Of a stretch of DNA of 64,000 nt, positions 63,869-64,000 are shown in pieces. Made by a program: the position numbers and the translations under genes. The stretch spans positions 29,448-93,447 of the forward strand of contig CAXSDP010000008.1 of NCBI GenBank assembly GCA_964235705.1. Reading direction: 5' to 3'. How positions within the stretch are numbered: position 1 is the first letter of the stretch; each line of letters begins with the position of its first letter. Below the pieces are notes generated by a model, which saw nothing but the letters and a program-made list of their open reading frames with translations, was not told the DNA's origin and made no database searches. The DNA is from RH-AL1 sp964235705. Its GTDB lineage: Bacteria; Pseudomonadota; Alphaproteobacteria; Rhizobiales; Beijerinckiaceae.

Positions 63869-64000
63869 ATGTTTGAAAAGCGAATGAGGATGATCAGTGA
63901 TCTGCCTCGCGAAGGCGGTGGACGAAGCGTCCCGATGAAGATCGGCCTCATTGTTTCCTTGTTCGTGGTTGGCTCGTCTTTATCGGGGTGCGACCTGTTT
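63869..64000 (+). CDS. Start of a lipoprotein gene (partial, cut by window end)
   Basis: Open from the ATG at 63869 to the end. Forty-four residues are visible; the stretch from ATG 63935 reads MKIGLIVSLFVVGSSLSGCDLF, a classic lipoprotein signal with lipobox LSGC. Either ATG may be the start; the later one gives the normal signal-peptide length, the earlier has GAGG about ten bases before it. The mature protein is not in the window, so no function can be given. Confidence 0.6.
   Translation, partial: MFEKRMRMISDLPREGGGRSVPMKIGLIVSLFVVGSSLSGCDLF

Overview
The window is high-GC DNA from an alphaproteobacterium, most likely order Hyphomicrobiales (Rhizobiales). Evidence: a long mra/mur/fts (dcw) operon in the alphaproteobacterial order, a PodJ-like polarity protein, a PleC/PdhS-like kinase with a CtrA-type site upstream, a GckA-type glycerate kinase and a CYTH-CHAD protein. 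It is draft assembly: 100 N lie at 58886-58985, and the flanks suggest nothing is missing there.

Layout. 1-5340: surface-polysaccharide island of lower and uneven GC (GT61 glycosyltransferase, methyltransferase, a large double-domain GT2 protein and a decayed copy of the GT2 gene's 5' end). 5647-12482: five-gene peptide-type ABC importer operon ending in an AtzG/AtzE-type amidase pair. 12460-19376: small-molecule catabolism (two ACS-family MFS transporters, HpcH/HpaI aldolase, Tat-exported aldo/keto reductase, enoyl-CoA hydratase and CaiB-type CoA transferase). 19611-26333: DUF2934 protein, metallophosphoesterase, CYTH-CHAD protein, wreck of a PiT phosphate transporter, aminotransferase and a methyltransferase-like protein. 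26631-47437, all on the minus strand: bamD, then the dcw operon read from mraZ (47437) down to ftsZ (27770): mraZ-rsmH-ftsL-ftsI-murE-murF-mraY-murD-ftsW-murG-murC-murB-ddl-ftsQ-ftsA-ftsZ. 47811-56422: small stress-type protein, PAS histidine kinase, glycerate kinase and PodJ-like protein. 56668-63388: MerR regulator and a beta-oxidation operon (acyl-CoA dehydrogenase, thiolase, FadB/FadJ-type fusion, HCCA isomerase-like protein). The window ends inside a lipoprotein gene.

The dcw genes make the lipid-linked peptidoglycan precursor (MurE, MurF, MraY, MurD, MurG, MurC, MurB, Ddl) and the division machine (FtsL, FtsI, FtsW, FtsQ, FtsA, FtsZ). Most junctions use 4-bp stop/start overlaps. Two junctions, murE-murF and ftsL-ftsI, have instead been stretched by short tandem duplications into chains of 5-6 codon mini-ORFs, each ending on an ATGA that begins the next. 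I have not seen this arrangement described.

Other points of note: a DUF559 nuclease gene between inverted copies of a 53-bp palindromic element, placed inside the dcw operon between murB and ddl; a PleC/PdhS-like kinase whose phospho-acceptor His is Gln and which sits near a podJ-like gene; a BamD without a lipobox cysteine; and no lpxC at its usual place after ftsZ.
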